Part shown: positions 23,874 to 33,848 of the stretch, piece by piece | How positions within the stretch are numbered: position 1 is the first letter of the stretch | Layout of the letters: each line of letters opens with the position of its first letter | Assembly (NCBI GenBank): GCA_950295325.1 | Contig: OX485805.1 | Location: forward strand, 8,186,501 to 8,250,500 | Direction: 5' to 3' | Length of the DNA: 64,000 nucleotides | Source of the DNA: Polytrichum commune | Lineage: Eukaryota; Streptophyta; Polytrichopsida; Polytrichales; Polytrichaceae | Position numbers and translations under genes: made by a program | The notes under the pieces: model-generated | The model's database searches: none | Told to the model about the DNA's origin: nothing | Seen by the model: only the letters and a program-made list of their open reading frames with translations

Positions 23874-25409
23874 ATGGGGTACGGCCCACCGCTACCTGCG
23901 CCCATTCCTGCGGTGCAAACCACACTGTCCGCCATAGATCTCCCGGAGTTACACAGATTCATCCAAGAGAATGACAACACAGCACTTACGAACTGCGAGG
24001 ACGAAGGTGGGCATACACCGCTTCTCCTCGACTCACTTGATCTCGCTTTATGGACATCCCTGTTTGTCACAGCAACTACAGACGCAGGCAAAACCTTGGC
24101 CAACATCAAGTCTGCACACAGCAGACTAGGTGACTTGCTAGTACAAGATGAGCTCGAAAACACGCGATCCATAGGAGTATGTTCGATGATAGAAGAAACA
24201 CTCAAACTGGCGAACTGCGACGCATTGGAGGCTAACTCGTCGCATGCCGTGGTAGTATCGGTCGGGGAGGGAACTGGGGCCAGCAGCACAGCTCACCCTC
24301 TGCTGGCTAAGCTCAAGATCTCTTCCGTGGAAATGTCTGCACTTGAAGACTTCACAGAGGACATCAACTCATCGCAAGCAGAGAAGGAGAAACACACAAT
24401 GGTCAATACTAAGGGACCCCTGGTTCCGGTAAAACCACCGCGATGCGTTGAGTTACTGGTAGCAGACCAGCAACACCGAATGTGGGCGATCGGCAACACA
24501 AACTTGCTCGCACCCATTTCTGTATTGATGTGGAAGACGTGGGCTGGGCTCTCGGATTCAGATGTAGAACAATGCACGAAGCAGGCACTCAATAACATTG
24601 GGGTACTAAGAGCCCCAGTAGATCTACTGCCTGCATTCTCACTCAATATGTTCGAGCATTCAAAATGCACGACCACAGAGGTGAAGCTGCACACTAAACA
24701 AGATCTACCCACAGGCTACAACAGGAAGGAGTCTCACTTAGCGGAGCTCTGGAATGTTCAACGCCCTTACATGAGATGCTTATGCAATCCAAGAGCTGTC
24801 AGTGGGTGTAAAGGATCTATAATCTGGTTTGACCATGCTGTATGGACAATGGTCAACAAACTGGACATGTTCTTTCCGAATCAACCCACCAACAACACTA
24901 GGTTTGCTGCATTCATGCTATGGCTTAGCAGTGCAGCAAAAATTGCAGTGAAGGCTGCAATAGTGTTCCACATTGGGAGGGAATACATGGTGATGGCGGC
25001 TACACAGCTTGCTGAAAACTCTACTCAAAAACTACTACCAGATCTGAACGATGCTCCACTTGCAGTCAAGATTGAGCGACTCCTAAAAGGACCGAAGTTC
25101 TCTTTATTACACCCTGGATCCCCTAGCCCTGCACCTTCGCCATTCAAGAGACAGCGCTTGAACCTGAACACGCCACCTTCGCAGCAAGGTGCGCAAGGTG
25201 CACAAGGAGGGAGAAGGCGACCCACAGGTGCTCGAGGGTATACTCCACGCGGTGGCAGGTTTCGGGGACGCGGCATTGGCCACTACCTCCAGCCTCAGGA
25301 AAATTTCAATGGCACGCCACCCAGCCAAGCCAGGGTAGCGAACGCCGGAAATATACAAACTACAGATGGCCATTCCCCGCTTAAAGGGAAGGTTCTGCTG
25401 TGGGAGTGA
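23874..25409 (+). CDS. ORF1, gag-like protein of the Penelope-like element
   Basis: 511 residues, uninterrupted. No known domain in the first ~410 residues, which are largely soluble with several cysteines. The C-terminal ~90 residues are basic and low in complexity: SPSPAPSPFKRQRLN, then GARGYTPRGGRFRGRG, an RG-rich type of RNA-binding tail. Position directly upstream of the RT ORF inside the same terminal repeats suggests a nucleoprotein role like Gag or LINE ORF1p. That is inference. The codon use is more GC-rich than ORF2. A donor-like GTAAGT lies downstream at 25437-25442. Confidence 0.65.
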   Translation: MGYGPPLPAPIPAVQTTLSAIDLPELHRFIQENDNTALTNCEDEGGHTPLLLDSLDLALWTSLFVTATTDAGKTLANIKSAHSRLGDLLVQDELENTRSIGVCSMIEETLKLANCDALEANSSHAVVVSVGEGTGASSTAHPLLAKLKISSVEMSALEDFTEDINSSQAEKEKHTMVNTKGPLVPVKPPRCVELLVADQQHRMWAIGNTNLLAPISVLMWKTWAGLSDSDVEQCTKQALNNIGVLRAPVDLLPAFSLNMFEHSKCTTTEVKLHTKQDLPTGYNRKESHLAELWNVQRPYMRCLCNPRAVSGCKGSIIWFDHAVWTMVNKLDMFFPNQPTNNTRFAAFMLWLSSAAKIAVKAAIVFHIGREYMVMAATQLAENSTQKLLPDLNDAPLAVKIERLLKGPKFSLLHPGSPSPAPSPFKRQRLNLNTPPSQQGAQGAQGGRRRPTGARGYTPRGGRFRGRGIGHYLQPQENFNGTPPSQARVANAGNIQTTDGHSPLKGKVLLWE

Positions 25410-25436
25410 GAATTAGTGAACTTGAGGTTTATTTAA

Positions 25437-25501
25437 GTAAGTTTTGGATAGCTTTTAGGATTCATCCTAACAGCTACTTCCTCAAAATTTTGAACCTGCA
25501 G
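25437..25501 (+). other. Candidate small intron between ORF1 and ORF2
   Basis: A strong donor GTAAGT (25437) is followed by a branch-point-like TCCTAAC (25465-25471), a pyrimidine-leaning stretch and CTGCAG ending at 25501. The ORF2 frame is open from about 25474. ORF1 already stops at 25409, so with this donor splicing would not fuse the two proteins; another donor inside ORF1 would be needed. Penelope-like elements are known to retain introns. Confidence 0.35.
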
Positions 25502-25545
25502 ATACAGGTCGCACATTACGCCACAACACTCTTGGCCGTTATTAT

Positions 25546-27648
25546 GTGGCACGTGACAAGAACACGGATAGAACCGGGATAGTACACGTAAACTACTGTA
25601 GTAGAGCACTTGAGTGGGTAAATATGAAACAATTATTCTCCGAAGTGTTCAATCATTTTTCGGTACCACATCTTATACCTCTGCTGCTTAACATTATGTT
25701 CGCATGGAATTTTTTACCTAATGTCTCCAGATTTTGCTACAAACCTGCTATGGTGTTCAAAGATTTTCATGTGAGTTCACTCATGAATGATTCATACGAG
25801 TGTATTTGTAACAGTTCTAAGAGACTGGTACAATTTTTAGACCCGGATACTAGGAATGAAAACAATATCGATCCAAGGGCGCATGTACGCACCATGGATA
25901 CGAATATAATCCACCATCGTGAATTAAGGGAAGCAATGGCCTTAGGATTGAATCATATACCATTGAAAAATACTAACATACGTGAGGCTATCCAAGTGAT
26001 AGCGGATACTTTTGGACAGGTTTGTCAACTTTTACAAGTGGACGAATACTTTAACGTGGAAGGTGCATCTAGGATGGTTCGTACGATGTCAAGAGACAAA
26101 TTATTATCAGCCATGAGGGAAAACCTATTTGGTTTCAGGTATTCCAAACCATATCTTTTCTCTGACAAGGCAGTTGATAATGAATTGTCTTGGCTATTGA
26201 AGCATGTTTTCATATCCGGACTAGATAAAGCATCTAGTAATGCTTGTTTCATATGTATACATCACATAAGACACCAAGCATTACTTAGACTTAATAGTCT
26301 TGACTTTGAACCATGTAGGCATAATAATTTGTGGGACTCCATAGAGAATGTTACGGACAAGATTAAGAAGGAACTAAAATCCCTCTTACCGGAGTTACCC
26401 ATACATGAGGAAGAACTTCCTTATATTATGGCAATATACAAATTCCACAAAAAGAAGTATAGATGGATTTCCAATGCATTTGGAACAATCTATGTAAACA
26501 TTGCCACACTCCTTACCATTTCAACTATGGCATTACTTGAAGAGGTCAAGGAATGGGCAAATACCACGATTAAAGGATATAATAATTTCCTTGGTATAGA
26601 TACATCAATATACTGGATTATTGATGCAATTACAGATTTCACCCTAAATATCCCTGAAAGAATCAACAACATATATGTTGCTGATATCACTAGATGCTTT
26701 GAGTCTATTCCAATTTCGGGTAAAGACACACTTTATGACGCTATGGAATTTATCACTCACATTGGTATAACCAATATGAGACGAAAACATCCTAGGTCGG
26801 AACAATTCCTTTGGATCAAGATTAATGACAAAGGAATTACCACTAAAGCAGTATGGGCATCCACATGCCCTAGACATGGTGAATGGTTCCCAATACCAAT
26901 CACTAAGTTCTTGCAAATCCATAAATGGTTGACGACAAACTGTTATGTACGACTGGGTGACCAAGTATGGAAGCAAGTACTTGGCATACCCATGGGGTTT
27001 TCTTGTTCACCACTTTGGTGTAACCTTTATCTCTTATCATACGAGATAAAATTCATCCAAAGACTAGCTAGACTTGGACAAATTGAAATCATGTCCAAAT
27101 TCAAACATGCGTATCGGTATATTGATGATTTGTGTTGGCTTAATGTTGGGAACGCTAACATATTCCTCGATCCTACACAACCTAGACACATGGATAATCC
27201 GTTTTGGATATACCCATTGGATATTATTGAAATCAAAACCGAGGTCTCTCAGTTTTCCGAAAACCATCCACAGTCTGGCATCAAGGCACATTTTATGAAT
27301 GTCCTCATTACCGTTACAAATGAGAACTCTGGTATGTTTATCATGCAGAAGTTCGATAAACGACGTGAATTACCCTTTAAGTACTCGCAGTTTATAAAAT
27401 TCAAATCGAACAGACCAGTTAAACAGGCTTACAATGTGGTAATTTCTCAAACGGTGCCCATACTGTACCTGTCAAGTAACCCTGGGGTAGCTCTGTACGA
27501 AATACAGGCCCTGTTTACTGTACTCTCAAATAATGGCTTCCGCAGTACCAAACTACAACAAATCGTGATTAAGTTCCTGACTAACAACCATTTTCCTGCC
27601 TTGAGGTTTGATAAGAGCCATCTTCTGCAACTGCTACAAGGTATGTAA
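25546..27648 (+). CDS. ORF2, Penelope-type reverse transcriptase without endonuclease domain
   Basis: 700 residues from the GTG at 25546. The first in-frame ATG is at 25624, and the frame is open from about 25474, so the true start is uncertain. Residues 86-120 have ECICN...HVRTMDTNIIHHRELR, the Penelope-type N-terminal segment. About 228-245 has DKASSNACFICIHHI. RT motifs: YKFHKKKYRWISN (about 297-310), motif A VADITRCF with Asp at 380, motif B GIPMGFSCSP (480-489), motif C YRYIDDLCW with the Asp pair at 527-528. The thumb-like region HFMNVLITVTN (about 582) to NNGFRSTKLQQIV closes the domain. No GIY-YIG, RNase H, integrase or tyrosine recombinase follows. It likely primes on free 3' ends, as proposed for endonuclease-deficient Penelope-like elements at telomeres. 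Confidence 0.85.
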   Translation: MARDKNTDRTGIVHVNYCSRALEWVNMKQLFSEVFNHFSVPHLIPLLLNIMFAWNFLPNVSRFCYKPAMVFKDFHVSSLMNDSYECICNSSKRLVQFLDPDTRNENNIDPRAHVRTMDTNIIHHRELREAMALGLNHIPLKNTNIREAIQVIADTFGQVCQLLQVDEYFNVEGASRMVRTMSRDKLLSAMRENLFGFRYSKPYLFSDKAVDNELSWLLKHVFISGLDKASSNACFICIHHIRHQALLRLNSLDFEPCRHNNLWDSIENVTDKIKKELKSLLPELPIHEEELPYIMAIYKFHKKKYRWISNAFGTIYVNIATLLTISTMALLEEVKEWANTTIKGYNNFLGIDTSIYWIIDAITDFTLNIPERINNIYVADITRCFESIPISGKDTLYDAMEFITHIGITNMRRKHPRSEQFLWIKINDKGITTKAVWASTCPRHGEWFPIPITKFLQIHKWLTTNCYVRLGDQVWKQVLGIPMGFSCSPLWCNLYLLSYEIKFIQRLARLGQIEIMSKFKHAYRYIDDLCWLNVGNANIFLDPTQPRHMDNPFWIYPLDIIEIKTEVSQFSENHPQSGIKAHFMNVLITVTNENSGMFIMQKFDKRRELPFKYSQFIKFKSNRPVKQAYNVVISQTVPILYLSSNPGVALYEIQALFTVLSNNGFRSTKLQQIVIKFLTNNHFPALRFDKSHLLQLLQGM

Positions 27649-27845
27649 CTACTACTACTATTATTTACAGTACTTCATAAAGGGAGTAGTTACAGTTGTA
27701 TAATACAAATAGGCATATACAATTCTCACGAGAGTGAGGGAGAAAATAAATAGGGGGACTGGTATGCATACCGTGAGTGGATGCATAACCAGCATCCACT
27801 CCTAAAGACTACGAGTTATGACCTACCAGGGGTATGGTGGAGGGA

Positions 27846-29014
27846 CTCTCTCTCTCTCTCTCTCTCTCTCCCTTTCTAGTTTTGGATTATAGCCAAGTGT
27901 TCAATCTAAGCTCATGAACCTTCACTTTATACACCTTGCAAATACGGATTTGTTTGTTATAAATATAATAATCAAAAAGACGAACGTGGAATCATGAAAT
28001 TTATCTTACATACATGGAATGCAAATGCAATTACCATGTGAAGACATTTTTCATGGGTGTGGATGAATGGAGCAAAGTAACCCGGGTTAAGGAAGGGGAA
28101 CGCGTCTTTAACCCATGGTAAACTTAGGGTTTGACAGAACTTACCACGGGTAAGATCTTCAATATAAACCCTCAAACCCTAATGGAAGCTCTTTTTTACC
28201 ATTCACACAAGAGCTTGGTGCGGTAACTTAGTACACACTTACTGGGATACTAGATACGTGTGTTAAGTAAAGGATTCTAGAGCTATTTACCAAGCGGAGT
28301 ATCCTACTTGTGGTGTTACACACATGGCTAAGGCACAGGTTTGAGCACTCATTTGATGTTGTGTAATGAGTGTTATTATTTGAAGTACTATTGTGCATTT
28401 GATGTAAGTTTATGTGTGCGACATGGATAACAACTGGGTTATGCTGCTATTTACCTCGTGTACGTAACTAATCCTCAATTATTTGTTGGTTGGTTGCATG
28501 GGCACAGGTGAGGCAGACCCTTCACACTCTCAATACAATGGTGTATTGTGACTATGACATATTATGCATTTCATTTGGTTAAGACTACTAGGCGCATACC
28601 CTGGTATGTATTCCATATGTATAGTAGTTAGGTTACTTATATGTTGGAGCAAGGCATGAAGATAGGTGGTTAAATCTACCAAGGTATGGAATAGTCAGCT
28701 ACAATTTGTTAAATGGTACTTGTGAACAATATATGAATACCTTGAGTATAATGCACATACTTTTGAAGCACAGTATGACATAACATAGCACATTTATGTG
28801 GTTTACATACAATCAGACATGGACACAAATACTGTACATTGTGCATTCATAGCATTAAGGTATAGTATAGGAAGGTTATGGTTTGAAGGACTTAGTTGTG
28901 AGAGGGTTCCCACCCACCCACCCTTGCAAAGCAATGAGGAAGATATTGAAGGATTAGGCCTCTGAAAGGAGGAAGTTCATGCTTTGCATAAAGCATTGAA
29001 AAGTCAACTCTCTC
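27846..29014 (+). repeat. Right terminal direct repeat of the Penelope-like element
   Basis: Copy of 22570-23738 at offset 5,276. It is preceded by GTATGGTGGAGGGA and followed by ATGATGGGATAAATT. No clear target duplication outside the CT tracts; insertion into a CT microsatellite would hide one. Confidence 0.8.
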
Positions 29015-29100
29015 ATGATGGGATAAATTCATGCACGATCCACTAGCTATGTGTCACAAAAAACTAACTAAACAGTTGTGATGGTGCAAACTTTGTGCAG

Positions 29101-30215
29101 GTTCTGACGAAACCTATCCATATCAACATTGTGTGGTAAGGTACCTAGGCCGCGAATGAGAAGAATGTGACCAAAATTGCTCTCTCGTCGCTCACACCAG
29201 ATGCAGGGTTGTCTATCGCGACGTCATGACGGTGTCGTGCCGTCATGTCGTGTCGTGTCGTGACGGACCCCTCCGTCACGACACAATAGGGTCCACGTAG
29301 GGTCAACATAGGGTGGGTAAAATACTTACCTTCTTGCCAAGGTGGCGTCCTATGTGGCAGAAAACGCCGACGTGGTCGTGGATATGCCTAGCGCCAAGTA
29401 AATCATTTTGCCATTTTGTTTACCATTTTGTTAAAATCAAAGTAGTAAAAAACGACTAAGGAGGGTGTGGGGCGGACGGGGGACGAGGGTGGGGCGGACG
29501 GGGGTGGGGGGGGGAACGGAGCGGACGGGGTCGGGAACGGGGGCGGGAACGGAGCGGACGGGGTCGGGAACAGGGGCGGACGGGGGGGCGGACGGGCTCT
29601 AGTAAATTTTTCCCCACTTTACCTTTACTTTGCTGACATGTCATCACACGTGGACATTGTAAATCCTACGTGTCTGAATTGGGTTAATGTATTTACACAA
29701 AAAAATCGGTAAAATTCAAGTCCGCCAGGATAAAGACAGCATCCGGCATAATGTCGTGACGGATACGTGTCGTGACGGCACGACATTATGCCGGGATTAC
29801 CCTCCGTCACGACACAATAGACAACCCTGACCAGATGTGAAGATCACTCAGTCCCCGAATTTGAGCAATCTCTGGAAGTTGATGACAAAGCACTACCAGG
29901 ACCTGCTTGGACAGGCTCACACATTCGTCACCAACAAGGACAGGGTTACGAAGGAAATGGGTTCTCTCAAGAGGTCACCAACAGGGATTAGGACCCAAAG
30001 AAGATGATTTTGAAACACATCAAGACTGGCAATCTGCCTGCTGATTACGAACTGGGGATTTACTTTAATTGCCCTGACAGTCGCAGCCCGTATCCCCTCT
30101 CGGCTGGCTTCATGATGTGCTACACAACTATTTGTGCGTATGTCATCCTTACCCTCGCTTGCGAAAGCCGTAATCGCTTGTACACTTTAGCTCCATTTTT
30201 TCTTCATGCGAACTG
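29101..30215 (+). pseudogene. EXORDIUM-like gene, 3' part, split by a hAT MITE
   Basis: The exon starts after CTTTGTGCAG at 29101 and reads VLTKPIHINIVW, then in-frame TAA (29137-29139) and TAG (29146-29148), then NEKNVTKIALSSLTPD up to 29203. After the MITE (29204-29829) and its 8-bp duplication the same frame resumes as VKITQSPNLSNLWKLMTKHYQDLLG, which fits the family's conserved W-x-L...Y region. A frameshift near 29995 leads to GNLPADYELGIYF, like the family's LP-x-x-x-x-GIY segment. The remaining codons to 30215 are unassigned. Stops plus two insertions make it a pseudogene. Confidence 0.5.
29204..29829. mobile_element. hAT-type MITE, copy 1 (626 bp)
   Basis: Termini CAGGGTTGTCTAT...ATAGACAACCCTG with an exact 8-bp duplication ACCAGATG on both sides (29196-29203 and 29830-29837): the hAT hallmark. 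Subterminal regions are packed with GTCGTGACGG-type palindromic words. A perfect 16-bp stem CCGGCATAATGTCGTG pairs 29743-29758 with 29779-29794. The middle (about 29464-29600) is a GC-rich GGGGCGGACGGGG array. No coding capacity. A second copy in the opposite orientation is at 62570-63338. Confidence 0.9.
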
Positions 30216-30410
30216 AAGCTCTTCCAAGAGAGTCTAGAGTTGTATTGTAAGAGATTATAGAATGGAAGAAGATTTAGAGTTCAAAATTGTGTATGTAGAG
30301 TGCAATGAGCAGCAAAACCGGATAGGGTCGGTGTTTTCAACATTAGGTGCTACTTATAGCAAGATTAGAGCAGCAATCCGAGAAGATGAAATCACCAGTG
30401 CAGTTTTCCA

Positions 30411-31259
30411 ATGCTCACCAGTGGAGGGAGTGTTTTGTCAGCCAAGCAGGAAGAGAAAATGAAGGTGAAAGGAGATGTTCTATACATAAGGTTTGTCAAT
30501 CAAAACGTTGGTTTCGGTGGAAAGAGGTCCATATCGTCTGTGGAGTCTAGTATGTCAGCAGATGATCAAGTTGGTAATGGCGAGGACCTGCCTATGACTG
30601 AGCAACAGAAAGATCAAGTCATTGCTACAAAAGATGATTGCCCTTTGTCGCCTCCAAGTGGAATGGAGGCAGTTGGTACCGGAGAACAAGTGCCGTCAAG
30701 AGCAACCCGCCTCCGAAGTAAAATTGCATTCTTGAAAGATGTCCAGCGGTGGCAGAGGGAGATCGATAACACAAGGCGCAAATTGAAGAAGCTTGGGCGG
30801 TACGATATCTTTGAGTTGGAGACAAGAGATGTTGGTAAGAAGGCCATGTTCCATATTTGGTGTGAAGAATGTAATGACAAGTACCATCGTTCAGGTACTA
30901 ACAAACCATCCGAGGCATGTGCCAATTACTTGCGATCTCACATCAATAATGATGGGCACATCAAGGCTTATGAAGGCCGAAATGGTTTAAATTCATCCTT
31001 AGAAAATCAGCCCATTGTGAGTGTTGAGGAAACATTGGCTGAAAACAAGGGTAGAGTTGAAAAAACGTTGGACCGAATCAAACAATTTGCTCTGGATTTC
31101 CCCACAAGTAGCTTTGAGATTGTTGAAGGCACTGTTGGAAACTACTCACGATTGGGGGCTCTAAAAATTTGTTGCACCCTAGATTTGAAGTGGTTGAATT
31201 TGTTTCCAAAAACATCGTCGTTGGAGTCAAATCTTCGTGAGCATGTGAATGGCTCATAA
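30411..31259 (+). CDS. BED-like zinc-finger segment of the transposase-like block
   Basis: 282 residues; the ATG at 30459 is a better start by context, and a separate short frame at 30262-30462 may be an upstream exon. Residues about 100-130 are basic and coil-like (RWQREIDNTRRKLKKL). A finger is visible as C151-x2-C154, then H177-x5-H183 (WCEECNDKY...SHINNDGH), the spacing of BED/C2H2 fingers common at the N-terminus of hAT and related transposases. The last ~70 residues resemble no family I know. The frame overlaps the next one (31249-31443) by 11 bases, pointing to a frameshift or splice near 31240. Confidence 0.5.
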   Translation: MLTSGGSVLSAKQEEKMKVKGDVLYIRFVNQNVGFGGKRSISSVESSMSADDQVGNGEDLPMTEQQKDQVIATKDDCPLSPPSGMEAVGTGEQVPSRATRLRSKIAFLKDVQRWQREIDNTRRKLKKLGRYDIFELETRDVGKKAMFHIWCEECNDKYHRSGTNKPSEACANYLRSHINNDGHIKAYEGRNGLNSSLENQPIVSVEETLAENKGRVEKTLDRIKQFALDFPTSSFEIVEGTVGNYSRLGALKICCTLDLKWLNLFPKTSSLESNLREHVNGS

Positions 31260-31552
31260 TGTTGTAGTTGGAGCTTCTATTGGAGCTGCACAGCTCTACA
31301 CCTCCGACCCAAAACCAAAAGGACGACCACCGAAGCCGCCTTCAGGGAAGGACCATGCTCAACGAGATTTGAGTTCTTTCCTTGTCCATGTCAATGAGCT
31401 CCATCATGTTGGATCGAGTTCTAATTCTTGTGATCATTCATGACAATCACAGAATGTATTGTCTATGTTTGGACGTGTGTGTTGGGGCTTATGGGATAAC
31501 AGGTGGGAGTACAATGGTATGCCGAATCACACATGAAGTGTACGATACAAGA
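31249..31552 (+). pseudogene. AT-hook-like linker segment
   Basis: Begins MAHNVVVGASIGAAQLYTS and carries KPKGRPPKPPSGK, an AT-hook-like basic motif. An in-frame TGA at 31441-31443 is followed in the same frame by QSQNVLSMFGRVCWGLWDN up to a stop near 31552, where coding shifts to the next frame. It bridges the BED-like segment and the main region. Confidence 0.4.
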
Positions 31553-33848
31553 GGGCAGCCAAGAAATTTTTGTAAGTGGCACATTCCGTCATGTTAATTG
31601 CATCCGGGTATCTTCATCACCTCAAGGATTTCCAAACTTTAGATGTGAAGCATGCTCATCCATTCCAAAAGAACGTGATTTATGTATGAGAGTCTATAGG
31701 TCTAAAATTTCAAAGTTTAAGCAAGGTAATCGAAATAGTGGAGGGGGCAGGCGTCTAGGTTACTTTGGAGTTTCCGAAATCATGAGGGTGGCTCAAACTT
31801 CAAAACTAGATGTTAGAGCTTTGAGGTTTGAATTATGGAGGGTAAAGGCTAGAGTGGCCACCCTCTCTGTTAGGGTTAAGTGTTTGCGTGAGTCTTTTGT
31901 AGAATTCTGCAACAGAGGAGATTTGAAGTCTTTATGTAGAAATATTGTGCATGCTCATAAGATGAGTAAGTTTGAGGGTAAGGAGTCTCTTTGGGACTTT
32001 TTAATTGACATTGTAAAGAATGTTGGAAAGGAAGACCCCAGGGTTAAACTTTATAGTGAAGCCACAAAAGTTATGTTTGAAACTATCAAACTTTGGGGTG
32101 GACCTAGGTTACATCATTTTTTATCTTTGAATATGGGTGGTCCATCGCTAGATACAACAAAGAGGGATACTAGGAAAGCCATGAAGTATAAAGTCGGTGA
32201 GAATGAAGGAGTCTTCCAGCACCTTGCTGTTGTTTACAAATCTGCTATGAATCTTGCATCAATGCCATTGGGCACTATTCTTGCTATGCTAGCAGAAGAT
32301 GAAACAGTGGTGAAACGATCGGTTAGATGGGTAGCAAGGGATGATGTGCTAATGGGGTTTTGTGGTCCAATTGACAATCATAATTGTATTTCAGATTATA
32401 TTGTCGAAGTGGGATTTGGAGTCACAGGTTACGAAAGTATTGTGAATTCGTTCAAATCTAATGTGCGTGCTCATTATGCGAGGATTTTGATTGTTAATCC
32501 TTTGCATGCACGTCTGCCCAGATTAGTTGCAGTAATCCAACTTACATGTAATAGGTTTGATAGCAAAGATGTGCGAAACCAGTGGGAGAAAGTTAGGGTT
32601 CTTTGGGGTAAACATCTTTTTGCTGTTCTTGGGCCATTGATTGGGCATTCTTTAGATGGAGACGCTAGACGAAGAAAACTTATGCTTGAAGATTTCACGA
32701 GTTCAGGAGGCAACCGGTTTAGAGTACCATGGGATGGTTGGTATTTCAGTGCCCGTTTCCTACACAATAATGACGTATATGGCCTTCATGATCAGGATTT
32801 TGTCCACAACGGAAAAAAACTTGTGAATCCTTTAGATTTGCCAAGCCGTCATCTCATCGTTGGCAATGAGAATGCTACTTTGAATCACATTTATTTAGTG
32901 TATCACTCGTTTTCAGTTGATAGGCATGGGCTACATGAAGGAGGCATAAAGCGTGAAGATCGTCAAAATTGGACAGCTGCACAGAGGTTAACATCTCGCA
33001 AAGTACAATTATGTTTGCAGCAGCTGCAACAGAATCCAAACCATCGGAAGGAGAGAACTAAAGGTACAGAGTTGTATTTACAAATTCTTGCGTTGTATAT
33101 AGATATATTCTTATCACCTCATATGTCTTTATTCGAAAGAGTGAAGGCAGCGGCAAAAATATCGTTCTTTTTCTGCTTGTGGAAATTGTGGTTCCATCTC
33201 GGGGTACATACGTACAATTTAGCAACTAACTTTATTAGTAGACAGGCATATTTGGATATACAATTATCACGTCACTACAGTGTTCTATTAATTAAGTTGT
33301 TTCGAGACCGACACAACCATTTAGAAATACCTCTGAGCCTTACGAGTTCGGACGCATGCGAGATTTTCTTTAGCAAAGTCGGAGGAATGATTCAGAATGA
33401 GCGAAATTATGATGGATGTGATCTAGTTGAGAGCGCTGGAGCAATTGCTCGCATTGCAGAGTTTGAGGCGAATCCTAAAGGGCCGCAGTTTGCTCGGGCT
33501 CATAAAAATCAAACTCATATTTGGACAGAGTTAGAGAAGAACTCTACTTTACCGTTGGCTAACTTAGGCGATTATGCAGGGTTAGAATGAGATGATCAAA
33601 TCATTTCAGCGTTGAAGCTAGGCTTTATTGAGGCTCCAATGTTATGTGCCGAGTTAGGTATGAAACCTGCGAAAGTTCCAATGAACAGCTGGTGGGAACA
33701 ACCTTGGGTCCATGAAAGGAAGCTAGAGAAGGAACTTTTTAGTAGCATGGAAGAAGAAGAGTGTGATGCATGGGGAGGTCACTTCATTGTCAAGTTGACA
33801 CCACGTGCGGACAAAGTTTGCTACCCCTATATTACATGCCATACATAA
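31503..33848 (+). pseudogene. Candidate DDE-type transposase core (family unassigned)
   Basis: 695 residues to a TGA at 33588-33590; the same frame continues to 33848 (DDQIISALKLGFIEAPM onward), so the stop is probably a point mutation. Near the start, FRCEACSSIPKERDLCMRVYR is a small C-x2-C motif. Candidate catalytic acids: D266 in LAEDET, D385 in GHSLDGDARRR, and E620 in SDACEIFFSKVGG, with GFCGPIDNHNC between. The D/D/E order and the final E-x-F-F-S are reminiscent of P-element/hAT-type RNase H-fold transposases. This is my proposal, not a database assignment. The C-terminus holds LGVHTYNLATNFISRQAY and a downstream acidic stretch. Confidence 0.5.

Larger units (their letters stand above)
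22570..29014 (+). mobile_element. Endonuclease-lacking Penelope-like retroelement, apparently intact
   Basis: A 6,445-bp element: a 1,169-bp direct repeat (22570-23738), ORF1 (23874-25409), ORF2 reverse transcriptase (25546-27648) and the second direct repeat (27846-29014). Both repeats sit at the exact offset 5,276 and appear identical on reading, each starting with a CT tract and ending AACTCTCTC. ORF2 has the N-terminal CxC...HVRTMD segment and RT motifs of Penelope-like elements but no GIY-YIG domain at either end. It lies, in sense orientation, inside the intron 22561-29100 of the EXORDIUM-like gene. Both ORFs are uninterrupted, which with the matching repeats suggests a recent insertion. 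Confidence 0.75.

Noticed and set aside
23801-25373. Long minus-strand frames opposite ORF1 (162, 139, 88 and 83 codons)
   Set aside because: Shadows of the GC-richer ORF1 codons; no motifs.
22524-29042. GCACGATC present on both sides of the Penelope-like element as a target duplication
   Set aside because: The copies are about 40 bp and 20 bp away from the repeat ends, not adjacent, so this is likely coincidence.
29456-29712. P/R- and G-rich open frames near 29.5 kb
   Set aside because: Same GC-rich core of MITE copy 1.
30625-30925. Minus-strand frames opposite the BED-like segment
   Set aside because: No motifs, and the plus frame explains them.
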